A stretch of DNA of 34,168 nt from Bacteroidales bacterium (GCA_003150235.1 QAMW01000016.1:1-34168); one strand, 5' to 3'; positions 13,881 to 23,965 are shown, numbered from the stretch's first letter. The notes: generated by a model not told the origin, from the sequence alone. Program-made: numbers and translations.

Positions 13881-16505
13881 TTACACACCGAGTAAATCTT
13901 TCATCTTCTCGTATGCCTTGGCAAGTCCGTCGCGGTTCTTTCCGCCTGCCTGTGCAAAGCCGGGCTGACCGCCACCGCCGCCTTGAATAAGTTTTGCAGC
14001 CTCGCGCACTGTGACCGAAGCATTCATCATACCATCCTTAACCAAATCTTCTGTCACCATGACGGTAAGAAGAGGTTTTCCACTGGGATCGTATGTCGCT
14101 CCGATAAAGACGGTATGCTCCGGAGATTTCGAGCGCACACCAAACGCCACATTCTTCACCACCTCGGGTAAGCGCAGACCGGTCATCTCCACTACCTTTA
14201 TACCGTTGGTCTCGTAAGCCTTGCCAATCAATTCATTGGTTAAATTGTTAACACGCTCTGCAAAATATTCCTCAGCCTGATGCTTAAGCTCCGTATTCTC
14301 GTCAAGCGACTTGCGGAGAGCGGCAACCAGATTAGGAGTATTGTTAAACATCGATCCGATTTCATGCAAAGTATTCTCCATCTCTTCTATTGCCGTCTCG
14401 ACACGCTGACCGGTGATAGCCTCGATACGACGGATACCTGCCGCGATACTGCTCTCTGAGATAATCTTTATCATACCGATATTTCCGGTATTGTCAACGT
14501 GAGTACCACCACACAGCTCCACAGAAGAGCCATAACGAATCACGCGCACCTCATCGCCGTATTTTTCACCGAACAGCGCCATAGCACCCATCTCACGCGC
14601 CTGCTCAATAGGCACATTGCGGTGCTCGTCACGCGCGATAGCCTTACGGACACGCTCATTGGCTATGCGCTCTACCTTACGCAATTCATCGCACGTCACC
14701 TTCTGGAAATGAGAGAAGTCAAATCGGAGTACATCAGGTGACACAAACGAACCACGCTGCTCGACATGGGTACCGAGCACCTCGCGCAACGCCTCATGAA
14801 GCAAGTGAGTGGCGGTATGATTACATGATATAGCCTGACGAGCTTTCTCGTCAATCACAGCTTCAAAAGTAGCTGACGGGTCTTTGGGGAGCTTCTTGGA
14901 AAGATGCACACCCATACCGTTTTCACGCTTTGTATCGTAGATGTCGATAACATCGTCGCCGTTTATCAACTGACCGCGGTCACCGACCTGACCACCCATC
15001 TCGGCATAGAAAGGAGTCGCCGAAAGCACTATCTGGTAATATTCGTTGCTTTTCTGCTTTACCTTGCGGTAACGGAGTATTTGAGTCGGAGTCGAGGTCA
15101 TGTCATAGCCGACAAATTCCTGTTCACCATCGCGCAATACAACCCAGTCGCCTGTCTCCACAGCAGCGGCATTACGGGCGCGCGCCTTCTGGGCAGCCAT
15201 CTCCTCGTCAAACTCCTTATGGTCAAGCGTCATGCCATGTTCTTTAAGAATAAGCTCAGTAAGGTCGAGCGGGAAACCGTAAGTGTCGTAAAGTACAAAT
15301 GCCTCTTTACCGGATATCTCATTCTTACCTTTCGCCTTTGCCGCCTCGATAGCATTATCAAGCAGGCGGATACCATTGTCAAGAGTGCGGAGGAAGGCGT
15401 CTTCCTCTTCCTTTATCACACGCATGATAAGTTCACGCTGCTTCGGCAACTCGGGATAAGCCTCACCCATGCTCTCGATAAGAGTGTCGAGCAGGCGATA
15501 TATGAATGCCTGCTTCTGGTCGAGGAATGTGTAGGCATAACGTACGGCGCGACGAAGGATACGGCGGATGACATAACCAGCCTTGGCGTTGCCGGGGAGC
15601 TGCGAATCGGCAATCGAGAACGCGATTGTGCGCACATGGTCGGCAATGACACGCATGGCGATGTCGACCTTCGGGTCGTCACCATAACGCTTTCCGGAAA
15701 GCTCTCCAATCTTGGTGATAAGCGGAGTGAATACATCGGTATCGTAATTTGACTTCTTTCCCTGAAGAGCCATGCAAAGACGCTCGAAACCCATACCGGT
15801 ATCAATCACCTTTGCAGGGAGCGGTTCAAGAGAGCCGTCAGCCTTACGGTTGTACTGCATGAACACAAGATTCCAAATCTCGATTACCTGCGGATGGTCG
15901 TGGTTCACAAGGTCGCGACCGGGCACAGCAGCTTTCTCCTCATCGCTACGCAGGTCAATATGAATTTCCGAGCAGGGACCGCAAGGACCGGTATCACCCA
16001 TTTCCCAGAAATTATCATGCTTGTTTCCGTTTATTATATGGTCGTCAGGAAGATGTTTTTCCCAATAGGAAGCAGCCTCGTCATCGCGACCGAGACCTTC
16101 GGAAGGAGAGCCTTCAAACACGGTGGCATAAAGATTTGCCGGGTCGAGCCCGAGTACATCCACAAGATACTCCCATGCCCAGTCGATAGCCTCTTTCTTG
16201 AAATAATCGCCAAATGACCAGTTGCCAAGCATCTCAAACATTGTGTGATGGTATGTGTCCATACCCACCTCCTCAAGGTCATTGTGCTTACCGCTCACAC
16301 GCAGACATTTCTGAGAATCTGCCACACGCTGATATTTCGCCGCGGCATTGCCAAGAATAATATCCTTAAACTGGTTCATTCCGGCATTGGTAAACATCAA
16401 TGTCGGGTCATCCTTAATCACCATCGGAGCAGAAGGCACAATCTGGTGTCCCTTGCTACGGAAAAAGTCTTTGAACGACTCACGTATTTCTTTTGCAGTC
16501 AGCAT
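13881..16505 (-). CDS. alaS: Alanine-tRNA ligase
   Basis: An 874-residue class II aminoacyl-tRNA synthetase of full normal length that charges tRNA-Ala in the cytoplasm. The catalytic domain (about 1-440) opens with Thr-Ala-Lys-Glu-Ile-Arg-Glu-Ser-Phe and contains Met-Phe-Thr-Asn-Ala-Gly-Met (motif 2 area) and Met-Phe-Glu-Met-Leu-Gly-Asn-Trp-Ser-Phe-Gly-Asp-Tyr-Phe. The editing domain has the zinc ligands His-Thr-Ala-Thr-His (near 563) and Cys-Gly-Gly-Thr-His (near 670). The C-terminal Ala domain ends with Gly-Gly-Gly-Gly-Gly-Gln-Pro-Gly-Phe-Ala-Gln-Ala-Gly-Gly. All key motifs are intact. The promoter lies ~130 nt upstream and the leader between carries a REP-like hairpin. Confidence 0.97.
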   Translation of the reverse strand: MLTAKEIRESFKDFFRSKGHQIVPSAPMVIKDDPTLMFTNAGMNQFKDIILGNAAAKYQRVADSQKCLRVSGKHNDLEEVGMDTYHHTMFEMLGNWSFGDYFKKEAIDWAWEYLVDVLGLDPANLYATVFEGSPSEGLGRDDEAASYWEKHLPDDHIINGNKHDNFWEMGDTGPCGPCSEIHIDLRSDEEKAAVPGRDLVNHDHPQVIEIWNLVFMQYNRKADGSLEPLPAKVIDTGMGFERLCMALQGKKSNYDTDVFTPLITKIGELSGKRYGDDPKVDIAMRVIADHVRTIAFSIADSQLPGNAKAGYVIRRILRRAVRYAYTFLDQKQAFIYRLLDTLIESMGEAYPELPKQRELIMRVIKEEEDAFLRTLDNGIRLLDNAIEAAKAKGKNEISGKEAFVLYDTYGFPLDLTELILKEHGMTLDHKEFDEEMAAQKARARNAAAVETGDWVVLRDGEQEFVGYDMTSTPTQILRYRKVKQKSNEYYQIVLSATPFYAEMGGQVGDRGQLINGDDVIDIYDTKRENGMGVHLSKKLPKDPSATFEAVIDEKARQAISCNHTATHLLHEALREVLGTHVEQRGSFVSPDVLRFDFSHFQKVTCDELRKVERIANERVRKAIARDEHRNVPIEQAREMGAMALFGEKYGDEVRVIRYGSSVELCGGTHVDNTGNIGMIKIISESSIAAGIRRIEAITGQRVETAIEEMENTLHEIGSMFNNTPNLVAALRKSLDENTELKHQAEEYFAERVNNLTNELIGKAYETNGIKVVEMTGLRLPEVVKNVAFGVRSKSPEHTVFIGATYDPSGKPLLTVMVTEDLVKDGMMNASVTVREAAKLIQGGGGGQPGFAQAGGKNRDGLAKAYEKMKDLLGV

Positions 16506-16540
16506 TTTATATAAATATTTATATTTTACATATTTTTATC

Positions 16541-16576
16541 GCAGGCGAGCTTCCACTCGCCCCTACAGCTACGCGC
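16541..16576 (+). repeat. REP-like palindrome, family 1, inside the alaS leader
   Basis: GGCGAG (16544-16549) pairs with CTCGCC (16556-16561) around CTTCCA, followed by the family tail CCTACAGCTACGCG. Further copies lie at 29281-29389, 31736-31833 and 31973-32010. Confidence 0.8.
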
Positions 16577-16635
16577 AGATTATCAGAAATGTGATTCGGT
16601 TATATCCGCATAGCCCGCTATTTCTTAATAATTTG

Positions 16636-16666
16636 CAAAATTAGTGCAATCTGACGGGTTATGCAA
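16636..16666 (-). promoter_or_regulatory. Promoter of alaS
   Basis: On the minus strand TAATTTTG (16643-16636) is an exact TAnnTTTG element, and TTG (16666-16664) lies 20 nt upstream. The leader to the alaS ATG at 16505 is about 125 nt and includes the REP-like hairpin. Confidence 0.6.
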
Positions 16667-16682
16667 GTTTCGTAAAACAAAA

Positions 16683-16713
16683 AAGGGGTTGCACCGTAAT
16701 GGTACAACCCCTT
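16683..16713 (-). terminator. Terminator of the GLUG/sorting-domain gene
   Basis: AAGGGGTTGCACC and GGTACAACCCCTT form a 13-bp stem with one mismatch and a 5-nt loop (16683-16695/16701-16713). On the minus strand it is followed by a T run. It lies 26 nt beyond the stop codon of the large gene. Confidence 0.85.
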
Positions 16714-16738
16714 ATGACATATAAGCTAAATGAACGGC

Positions 16739-19700
16739 TTAACGCACAAGGCATTTAACAGCCGAGTCACCAGCCTTCACAATGTAAAGACCTCCTGCAA
16801 GGGCAACATTGATGTCAGAGCCATCAGCGATGGTAGAGAACATCTTCACGCCGGCAAGGTTATAAACCTCCACAGGTGTGCCTTCAGCGACATTCTTGAC
16901 AGCGATTCCGGAAGCGTGGGAAATAACCACCACAGCAGAAGCAGCGCCGATGTTGTCAACACCGAGAGCGGGGTCATGAATGACAGTCACCTCACACTTC
17001 GAACCAAACATCGTTATAGTCGCATTACCGGGCTTCAAGGCGCTGAAGCCAATGGTAGCAATACCGTTATCGTAAGTAAATTCACCGGTCATTTCAACAA
17101 CGGTCTCGTCGCTACATTCAAACGAGAAGTTGCCAAGGAACTCTTCCTCGGTGAAAGGCACAGCGCGCACAAGCATCAGCTTCACATCAAATGTGTTGCC
17201 TTCCATTACCGTAATCTCGACAGGATTAATAATAGATGCAACCTCAAAGTACAGCGCGGGATCAGAATCGGCAGCTTCGTTCCACGGAGCATCAACGGAA
17301 TTGCCGTAAACAAACTTGAGCGTAGACTTGAACCAATCGGCGGAGAGTTCAGAAGCATCAACCGACTTACCTTCTACGGTATTATGGTCAGCTACAGCGT
17401 CAGCCTCGCCAAGCGCCAGTGTTGACACACAATAATTGTTGCTGATAGCTGTCTCCGCAGGCATCGGGTCACCGTAAATCGGATTCCACTCCTCATCTTC
17501 ACCAACAACCTCAGGCTCGTAATTGACATTTGACTTACCTATGATACGGTGGATGGTAGACTGCTGAGTAGGATAATCGGGCTCAATTGTCGGAGTATAT
17601 CCTTCCAGAGAGGAGATATTAACAAAACAGTAGGTCACCGGAGAAGTCTTTTCACCGGAAGCATCATCACCTTCCGGAAGCGAGGAGTTTTTGTAATCAG
17701 CACCGAGAGTACCGACAATACCTCCTGCACAAGGACCGTGGTCATACCAACGCGCCTCTGTGCCGACAGCTTTTACAGAACCTTCCACATAGCAACGCAT
17801 GATAGTGGCGCGTGCAGTAGATCCGGCAATACCGCCGACAGTATTTTTTGCTGTAAGCGCAGCATCCACGTGGCAGTCGATGAATGAATCGGCAACATTG
17901 GAAGCAGTTCCGACAATACCTCCGACACCTGAACCACCGTTAATCGTACCGACAAACGAGCAAGCCTTAACGGCAGTGGTCGTACGGGTATCACCCACGA
18001 TACCGCCTACTACACTTTCAGGCAGATTAATCACGCCATTTACGGAAGAATTGGAAATAGTAGAGAACACAGTAGCCTGTCCGGCAATACCACCGAAATC
18101 AGGATATGAATCTTCATCGGCATAAGCGTTAAGGGCATAGATGTGAACATTGTCAATATTTACACCAAGAGCAGTACCGGTAAGCACACCCGCAGTAGAG
18201 CGACCAGAACAATCAAAGTCGACATTATGAATATTCAGATTTTTCACAACCGAACCTTGAGACAGGTTTTCAAACAGACCGGGCATACCCTTCATTCTAA
18301 GATTATAAAGAGTGTTGCCGTCACCATCAATCGAACCGGTAAACGTACCAGCCACAGTAGAAAGTGTATAATCAGAGAAATCGATATCATTAACGATACG
18401 ATAATGAGCCGCCAACGCCTTTGAAATCTGTCCGAAATCACCGGCAGTTGAAATCAGGTAAGGATTTTCAGCCGAGCCATCGCCACCGGCAAAGCGGGTA
18501 AACGGCAGGTCATATATGTCGGCATTAAGCACCTTGTTATCATAATACACTACCACCAAAGAAGAATTGCCTTTTGAATTTATGGGCATTACAGTAGATA
18601 GCGCACCTTTGTTTTCATCGGGAGCAAGCTCGAGTAGAACATCGTAAGTGTTTGCCGCCGTAATCAATAGACGCTCTTCGGTACCGCCATCACCACCGGG
18701 TGTGCGATAACGCTTCAAAAGGAACATGTACTCATGCTCGTCATCGGTATTGAAGAAGTAGGGCGACAATGCCACCTGCGACATGAACATCTGAGCCATC
18801 GCCACATCCTCGCCAAGGTTTATCTTGTCAACACCAATCACACGGCCTTCGGAATCAAGCCAAATCACCTGCTCAATCGCATCGCCTTCCTCTACTACCG
18901 GATTCATTGCCTTGAAAGCATATTTATAGCCAAGACCCGAAGGCACACGGTCAACATAAGAGCTAAGGCTATAACCGTCAACCACACTGTTAAACATCGC
19001 GGCAACCTCACCGGAAGGAACATTGACAAATGAAAGCATGTAGCCCATGTTAGAGACAGTGATAAACATATACTGACGCTCAAATCCCGTAACGTCAGAC
19101 ATCATCACATAACCCGTCACATCCTCTGCGAGTGTTTTCTCGACCTTACCATCGCCGTCACATATAAAATATGAGTCGACAGTAGCATCATCGTTGCCGG
19201 CATAATATTTCTGAGTTGTAAGCACAAACTTATAATCGTCGCCATCTTTGATTATGTCATCTTCATAACCAAGATTTCCAATACCGTAATATGTGCAGAG
19301 CAGGCGGTCGTCGCCGACAGTCTGTTCAGCAGGAATCACCACGCTACATTCCTCCTTCAGCGCGCTGTCGTAGCTACCTATAGAACTTACTTCTATAATC
19401 AAGTTGTTGTCTTCGGTCACCGACTCATCCTCACCGACAGGGTCTACAAAGAAGCTCTTTTCATATTGCTGGAATACAAAATATGCCTTTCCGCCCTGTG
19501 CGAAAGTGAGAATAGGAGCAGCATTCATCTGGTCGCCGGGAAGATTCATCTTACATATCTTCTTCTCGGAGATAAGCTGCGGTTCGCCGGAATATGTCGC
19601 CTTTTTATAGGTCTTCATCACATCCTTATACGAGTTAAGATAATCAAGATAATTATCACTATCAAGGAGTGACTCGTCGCTTTCTTCGGTTATAAATGTA

Positions 19701-20389
19701 AGGAAATAATTTTCCGACCAGCTATCGGTTGCGGAATTAACCCCATCACAATAAAGACCGTCATATACAGCAATAGGCTCATCGTTACCTGCAGCATCTT
19801 TTTTACCACCGATTGAATAAACAATCGAATAATTCCGGTTAGTGTAATTTGCGGTATTGACACCCAAAGCAAAAATCACCTCATAATTGGAATCGAAGTT
19901 AAAAAACTTCTGAGTCACAATAGGCGCAAGCTCACTGAGAGCCGCTTTAATCTCATCATCCTTATACTCTATCTCATCCTTAATCTCACCAATCACTTTA
20001 AATGAAGAGTCGTAGATAGTGTAGTGGAATGAACGCAGAATCCTTTCGGTCCACGCATCATGCTTGATTTCTTCATAGCCAAACTCGCCGACACCGTACC
20101 ATATAGAGCCGTCGGGAGCCTCAAGACAGAAGAAATCATCCATATCGGAAAACTGCCTGTCAATCTCAGGAGCCTTTTTCACTTTAGACGGGTTCATCAA
20201 GTCAGTCAGAGCATCCGCCTTTTTATTATGGAACGGATTTTTCAACTTTTCCTGACGAGATTCATACATCGACTTTACAACATTAATCAGACAGTCATTA
20301 TGCATGGCTTGTTTAGCAGACAACGGAAGATTACCTGCCACAAACAAGCACAAGGCGACAGCCAAGATTACTTGAGAGAATCTTTTCAT
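16739..20389 (-). CDS. Large secreted protein with GLUG repeats and sorting domain
   Basis: About 1216 residues from ATG 20389, where Met-Lys-Arg-Phe-Ser-Gln starts a clean Sec signal peptide ending at Leu-Ser-Ala. An in-frame ATG at 20437 would add 16 residues that spoil the signal. Residues ~30-650 form a large beta-rich region with many Asp/Tyr/Gly segments. About 650-960 is a GLUG-type region with repeated Gly-Gly-Ile-Ala-Gly and Gly-Gly-Ile-Val-Gly motifs. The last ~75 residues (Pro-Val-Glu-Val-Tyr-Asn-Leu-Ala-Gly-Val-Lys, then Leu-Ala-Gly-Gly-Leu-Tyr-Ile-Val-Lys and a basic end) fit a type IX-style C-terminal sorting domain. It is likely an exported, surface-attached protein with an unknown ligand. 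It is monocistronic with its own terminator. Confidence 0.85.
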   Translation of the reverse strand: MKRFSQVILAVALCLFVAGNLPLSAKQAMHNDCLINVVKSMYESRQEKLKNPFHNKKADALTDLMNPSKVKKAPEIDRQFSDMDDFFCLEAPDGSIWYGVGEFGYEEIKHDAWTERILRSFHYTIYDSSFKVIGEIKDEIEYKDDEIKAALSELAPIVTQKFFNFDSNYEVIFALGVNTANYTNRNYSIVYSIGGKKDAAGNDEPIAVYDGLYCDGVNSATDSWSENYFLTFITEESDESLLDSDNYLDYLNSYKDVMKTYKKATYSGEPQLISEKKICKMNLPGDQMNAAPILTFAQGGKAYFVFQQYEKSFFVDPVGEDESVTEDNNLIIEVSSIGSYDSALKEECSVVIPAEQTVGDDRLLCTYYGIGNLGYEDDIIKDGDDYKFVLTTQKYYAGNDDATVDSYFICDGDGKVEKTLAEDVTGYVMMSDVTGFERQYMFITVSNMGYMLSFVNVPSGEVAAMFNSVVDGYSLSSYVDRVPSGLGYKYAFKAMNPVVEEGDAIEQVIWLDSEGRVIGVDKINLGEDVAMAQMFMSQVALSPYFFNTDDEHEYMFLLKRYRTPGGDGGTEERLLITAANTYDVLLELAPDENKGALSTVMPINSKGNSSLVVVYYDNKVLNADIYDLPFTRFAGGDGSAENPYLISTAGDFGQISKALAAHYRIVNDIDFSDYTLSTVAGTFTGSIDGDGNTLYNLRMKGMPGLFENLSQGSVVKNLNIHNVDFDCSGRSTAGVLTGTALGVNIDNVHIYALNAYADEDSYPDFGGIAGQATVFSTISNSSVNGVINLPESVVGGIVGDTRTTTAVKACSFVGTINGGSGVGGIVGTASNVADSFIDCHVDAALTAKNTVGGIAGSTARATIMRCYVEGSVKAVGTEARWYDHGPCAGGIVGTLGADYKNSSLPEGDDASGEKTSPVTYCFVNISSLEGYTPTIEPDYPTQQSTIHRIIGKSNVNYEPEVVGEDEEWNPIYGDPMPAETAISNNYCVSTLALGEADAVADHNTVEGKSVDASELSADWFKSTLKFVYGNSVDAPWNEAADSDPALYFEVASIINPVEITVMEGNTFDVKLMLVRAVPFTEEEFLGNFSFECSDETVVEMTGEFTYDNGIATIGFSALKPGNATITMFGSKCEVTVIHDPALGVDNIGAASAVVVISHASGIAVKNVAEGTPVEVYNLAGVKMFSTIADGSDINVALAGGLYIVKAGDSAVKCLVR

Positions 20390-20559
20390 CTTAAAATTTT
20401 TAATTATTACTATATTTACAATATTTGTCGGATTCACATAGCCTAATTACACCAAAATATGCAAAAGTAACAAATTTCTCCCGAAATTTATTTGTCATCA
20501 CTATTTTTAACATCCATTCGTGGTTGAGATGAGAAACAAGACATGAGATGGCAGACTAT

Positions 20560-20760
20560 GCAACCCGTTTCAGGGTTGCAGCGTATTGGGGAAGCATGCC
20601 TACCGGGGGCGCACCTACGGCGCTGCCCCCGGTTAACACTATCTTGCCCGTTCCGGGCAAAATCCTAAGGCTGAGACATTATGCCAAAGACACGAAATCA
20701 TGGCGGTATTGCAATACCCTTGGGTTGCGGATATAAATCCCCTTAAAGAGGATATTCGGC
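20560..20760. repeat. Composite intergenic palindrome cluster, copy 2
   Basis: In the ~340-nt gap between genes lie GCAACCC/GGGTTGC (20560-20579), CCGGGGGC/GCCCCCGG with internal GCACCTACGGCGCTG (20603-20632), and TTGCCC/GGGCAA (20644-20660), followed by a tail that matches copy 1 in inverted orientation. No coding sequence or RNA gene is seen; the rest of the gap is AT-rich upstream sequence of the large secreted-protein gene. Confidence 0.75.
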
Positions 20761-20781
20761 AATGTGTAAAATCGGGATATG

Positions 20782-22221
20782 TCATGAGTGCGGTTCAGAG
20801 AAAGGGTCGAGGGAATTCAGGTCGAAGTCGCGACCTGACATAATAGCAGCCCCGACAGTTTTCATCACATCGCACACTTTCATGGTAGACAGACGCTTTT
20901 CAAATGGATATATGTCATGAAACTCAACGCCGGTGACAATGTCAGCGAGTTTTTTTGCCGCCATGTATTGACCGCATCTTACGAGAGCCAATACAAATAT
21001 AAGTGCATCGGTCATGGAGAGACCCAGGCGGGAGATATCCTCGACAGCCAGCACGATATCACGATACAACGTGACAATAGCCTGATACTCGCCTGAGCGA
21101 TAGAGCCCTTCAAGCATCGGAGTCCATTCGGGAATTTCACCGGCCCATGCAAGAAGCGCAAGCAATATGTCGGCGCACTCGCGGTATTGTCCGCGATTAT
21201 AAAGCGATTTCGCCCATGCAGTCCATTCCTCGGCATTGCCTGTTGACTCGCTGAAATACCGTTTGACTGCCTCGACGGCACTGTCACGGTCACCGAACAT
21301 GAGGAGATGCTCCAACGCCACCTGATCGGATGGGTTTGCGACAAGATAGTTTTTAACAAGAGCAACCGCATCTTTGCTGCGGTTTTCGATGGTGTACATC
21401 ACCGCCAGAGTATGTACAGCAAGCTTATTATCAGGCTCGGTCTTCAACACATATTCCACGATTTCAACAGCTTTCACCTTGTCAGTCTTCATGTCAAACA
21501 TGATCTGCGCCTTTGTCAGGCGGTAGGCAGTAGCATCGGCATCGATGGCAAGAGCATAGTCAATAGACGCGAGCGCGTCGGTATAATTGTCGAGCCTCAC
21601 CTGCAACTGTGCAAGCATGTGCCAGAACATAGCATTGAAAGGCTCACGGTCGGTAAGCTCCTCCATAAACTTTGCGGCAAGCTTGTACTCTCCACGGGAA
21701 TCAGCCTCCATCGCCAATTCATAAAGAAATGTCTCCGGATAGGCGCAACGCTTCTGTATTTCCTCCTTATGCTCGATGAGCCAGTCAAAGATGCCCAAAT
21801 CAGAGCATACATCGACCAGCTGTATGGCGGTCTCGTCGTCAAATTCGGAATATCGGTCAATGACCGACTGCATGACACTCTTACACTCGCTTTCCGACGG
21901 GTGACGCACCATAAGGTCGAGCAAGGTCCAAAGTGCCGATTCCTGACGGTGGGCAGCCGCAAGATTTGCCGCGCCGTCGGTCATGGAAAGATTGCCATAC
22001 ATGTAAAAAGCACGGCGCTGCATCATCTCTTCGCTCTCCGGATAAAGACGCGCCGCAAGCAATATGACCTCAAACTGAACATATTCGTCGTACATGTCAT
22101 TAGCATAGTCGAATATATCCACAAGGTCGTTTTCATCGTAGACCGGCGGGGTATCCCCGCCGGTCAGACTCTCCTTGAAGTTTCTATATAATTTTTCTCT
22201 CCGTCGCTGTTCGCGATCCAT
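20782..22221 (-). CDS. TPR-repeat protein
   Basis: A 479-residue soluble protein made of helical pairs typical of tetratricopeptide repeats: for example Ala-Lys-Phe-Met-Glu-Glu-Leu-Thr-Asp-Arg-Glu-Pro near 185, Ala-Leu-Ala-Ser-Ile-Asp-Tyr-Ala-Leu-Ala near 215-225, and Leu-Ala-Val-His-Thr-Leu-Ala-Val-Met-Tyr near 270. The N-terminal ~15 residues are basic (Arg-Glu-Gln-Arg-Arg-Arg-Glu-Lys). There is no signal peptide, so it is probably cytoplasmic, acting as a binding scaffold. It starts 12 nt after the glnS stop codon and is therefore very likely co-transcribed with glnS. No partner can be inferred. Confidence 0.8.
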   Translation of the reverse strand: MDREQRRREKLYRNFKESLTGGDTPPVYDENDLVDIFDYANDMYDEYVQFEVILLAARLYPESEEMMQRRAFYMYGNLSMTDGAANLAAAHRQESALWTLLDLMVRHPSESECKSVMQSVIDRYSEFDDETAIQLVDVCSDLGIFDWLIEHKEEIQKRCAYPETFLYELAMEADSRGEYKLAAKFMEELTDREPFNAMFWHMLAQLQVRLDNYTDALASIDYALAIDADATAYRLTKAQIMFDMKTDKVKAVEIVEYVLKTEPDNKLAVHTLAVMYTIENRSKDAVALVKNYLVANPSDQVALEHLLMFGDRDSAVEAVKRYFSESTGNAEEWTAWAKSLYNRGQYRECADILLALLAWAGEIPEWTPMLEGLYRSGEYQAIVTLYRDIVLAVEDISRLGLSMTDALIFVLALVRCGQYMAAKKLADIVTGVEFHDIYPFEKRLSTMKVCDVMKTVGAAIMSGRDFDLNSLDPFSEPHS

Positions 22222-22233
22222 AGATTTTTCTCC

Positions 22234-23937
22234 TTATTTCTTTTGTAGCTTTTCCCAGGTATCTTTCAGCTGCATAGTGCGGTTAAATATCAGCTTCCCG
22301 GGCTTGGTGTCGGGGTCAAGCGTAAAATAGCCGATGCGCTGGAACTGGAAATGATCGCCGGGCTTTGCATTTTCAGCCAGATACGGCTCAATCTTTATGC
22401 CCTCGACCACTTTAAGTGAATCGGGATTAAGCATCTCACGGAAATCCTTGTCTTTCTCCTCAGCAGGATTCTCCACAGAGAAAAGACGGTCGTAGAGCCG
22501 CGCGGTGGCATCCACGGCATGAGCCGCCGACACCCAGTGGAGCGTACCTTTGACCTTGCGCATACTTCCGGGCATCCCGCTCTTTGACTCGGGGTCGTAG
22601 GTACAGTAAATTTCCTCGATGTTGCCATCGGCATCTTTCTTCACGCCGGTACATTTAATAATATAGGCACCTTTAAGACGCACCTCACTGTCGGGAGCGA
22701 GACGGAAGAACTTCTTTGGAGGATTTTCCATAAAGTCATCGCGCTCGATGTAAATTTCGCGAGAGAAAGGCATCTTATGAGTACCTGACGCAGCATCCTC
22801 GGGATTATTTTCCATCTCAACAATCTCATCCTGACCTTCCGGATAGTTGGTAATCACTACCTTCACGGGATTCATCACAGCCATGACACGCGTAGCCACC
22901 TTGTTAAGGTCCTCACGCACGGCATATTCCAGAAGGGAGATACTGTTAAGCGCCTCAACCTTAGTATAGCCTATCATGTTGATGAAATTCTTGATAGAGC
23001 GTGGAGTGAATCCACGACGACGCATACCTGAGATAGTCGGCATACGCGGGTCATCCCATCCGGCAACAAGACCTTCCTTGACAAGCTGCAGAAGTTTGCG
23101 CTTGCTCATGACCGTATAGGTGAGGTTGAGACGGTTAAACTCAATCTGACGCGGGCAGTAGCTCTCGTCGGCAAGCTCCTTCACGAAATACTCGTACAGG
23201 GGGCGGTGAGGCACAAACTCAAGAGTGCATATCGAGTGGGTCACGCCTTCAAAATAGTCGCTCTGCCCATGGGCAAAGTCATACATGGGATATACTTTCC
23301 ATGTAGTACCTGTGCGATGATGGGGATGCTTGATTATGCGGTACATAATCGGGTCGCGGAAGTGCATGTTGGGCGACGCCATGTCAATCTTTGCACGGAG
23401 CACATAGGTACCTTCGTCAAACTCACCTTCGTTCATGCGGCGGAAAAGGTCAAGATTTTCCTCGACAGGACGGTCACGGTAAGGACTGTTGACACCGGGC
23501 TGGGTGGGAGTGCCCTTCTGCTCGGCAATCTGCTCCGAGGTCTGATGGTCGACATACGCCTTGCCCTCCTTAATCATGCGCACTGCAAGATCATAAAGCT
23601 GCGGGAAATAATCGCTTGCATAATATTCACGGTCGCCCCAGTCAAACCCGAGCCAGTGGATATCGTCGCGGATAGAGTCGACATATTCGACATCCTCCTT
23701 GGTAGGGTTAGTGTCGTCGAAACGCAGGTTGCAGGTGCCGCCAAATTTTTCAGCGATGCCGAAATCCATGCATATAGCCTTGGCGTGACCGATGTGAAGA
23801 TAGCCGTTGGGCTCGGGCGGGAAACGGGTGTTGAGACGTCCGCCGTTCTTACCTGCGGCAAGGTCGTCGCTCACAATCTGCTCGACAAAGTTCAAGCCGC
23901 CTTTCTCCTCATTTATTTCTTCGATTATTTCCGACAT
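22234..23937 (-). CDS. glnS: Glutamine-tRNA ligase
   Basis: A 567-residue class I aminoacyl-tRNA synthetase that charges tRNA-Gln directly. Pro-Pro-Glu-Pro-Asn-Gly-Tyr-Leu-His-Ile-Gly-His (40-51) contains the HIGH motif in the form typical of GlnRS, and Val-Met-Ser-Lys-Arg-Lys (276-281) is the KMSKS loop. The segment Arg-Phe-Asp-Asp-Thr-Asn-Pro-Thr-Lys-Glu (72-81) is the Glu/Gln-RS signature. The C-terminal beta-barrel anticodon domain ends with the Phe-Gln-Arg-Ile-Gly-Tyr-Phe motif. Length is normal. It heads an operon with the TPR gene and is divergent from trkH. Confidence 0.96.
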   Translation of the reverse strand: MSEIIEEINEEKGGLNFVEQIVSDDLAAGKNGGRLNTRFPPEPNGYLHIGHAKAICMDFGIAEKFGGTCNLRFDDTNPTKEDVEYVDSIRDDIHWLGFDWGDREYYASDYFPQLYDLAVRMIKEGKAYVDHQTSEQIAEQKGTPTQPGVNSPYRDRPVEENLDLFRRMNEGEFDEGTYVLRAKIDMASPNMHFRDPIMYRIIKHPHHRTGTTWKVYPMYDFAHGQSDYFEGVTHSICTLEFVPHRPLYEYFVKELADESYCPRQIEFNRLNLTYTVMSKRKLLQLVKEGLVAGWDDPRMPTISGMRRRGFTPRSIKNFINMIGYTKVEALNSISLLEYAVREDLNKVATRVMAVMNPVKVVITNYPEGQDEIVEMENNPEDAASGTHKMPFSREIYIERDDFMENPPKKFFRLAPDSEVRLKGAYIIKCTGVKKDADGNIEEIYCTYDPESKSGMPGSMRKVKGTLHWVSAAHAVDATARLYDRLFSVENPAEEKDKDFREMLNPDSLKVVEGIKIEPYLAENAKPGDHFQFQRIGYFTLDPDTKPGKLIFNRTMQLKDTWEKLQKK

Positions 23938-23965
23938 ACAATGATTATGATTAGTTTTACAATTT

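Noticed and set aside
14904..15752. Plus-strand frame of 282 codons
   Set aside because: It is the antisense of alaS; long antisense frames are expected in GC-balanced conserved genes.
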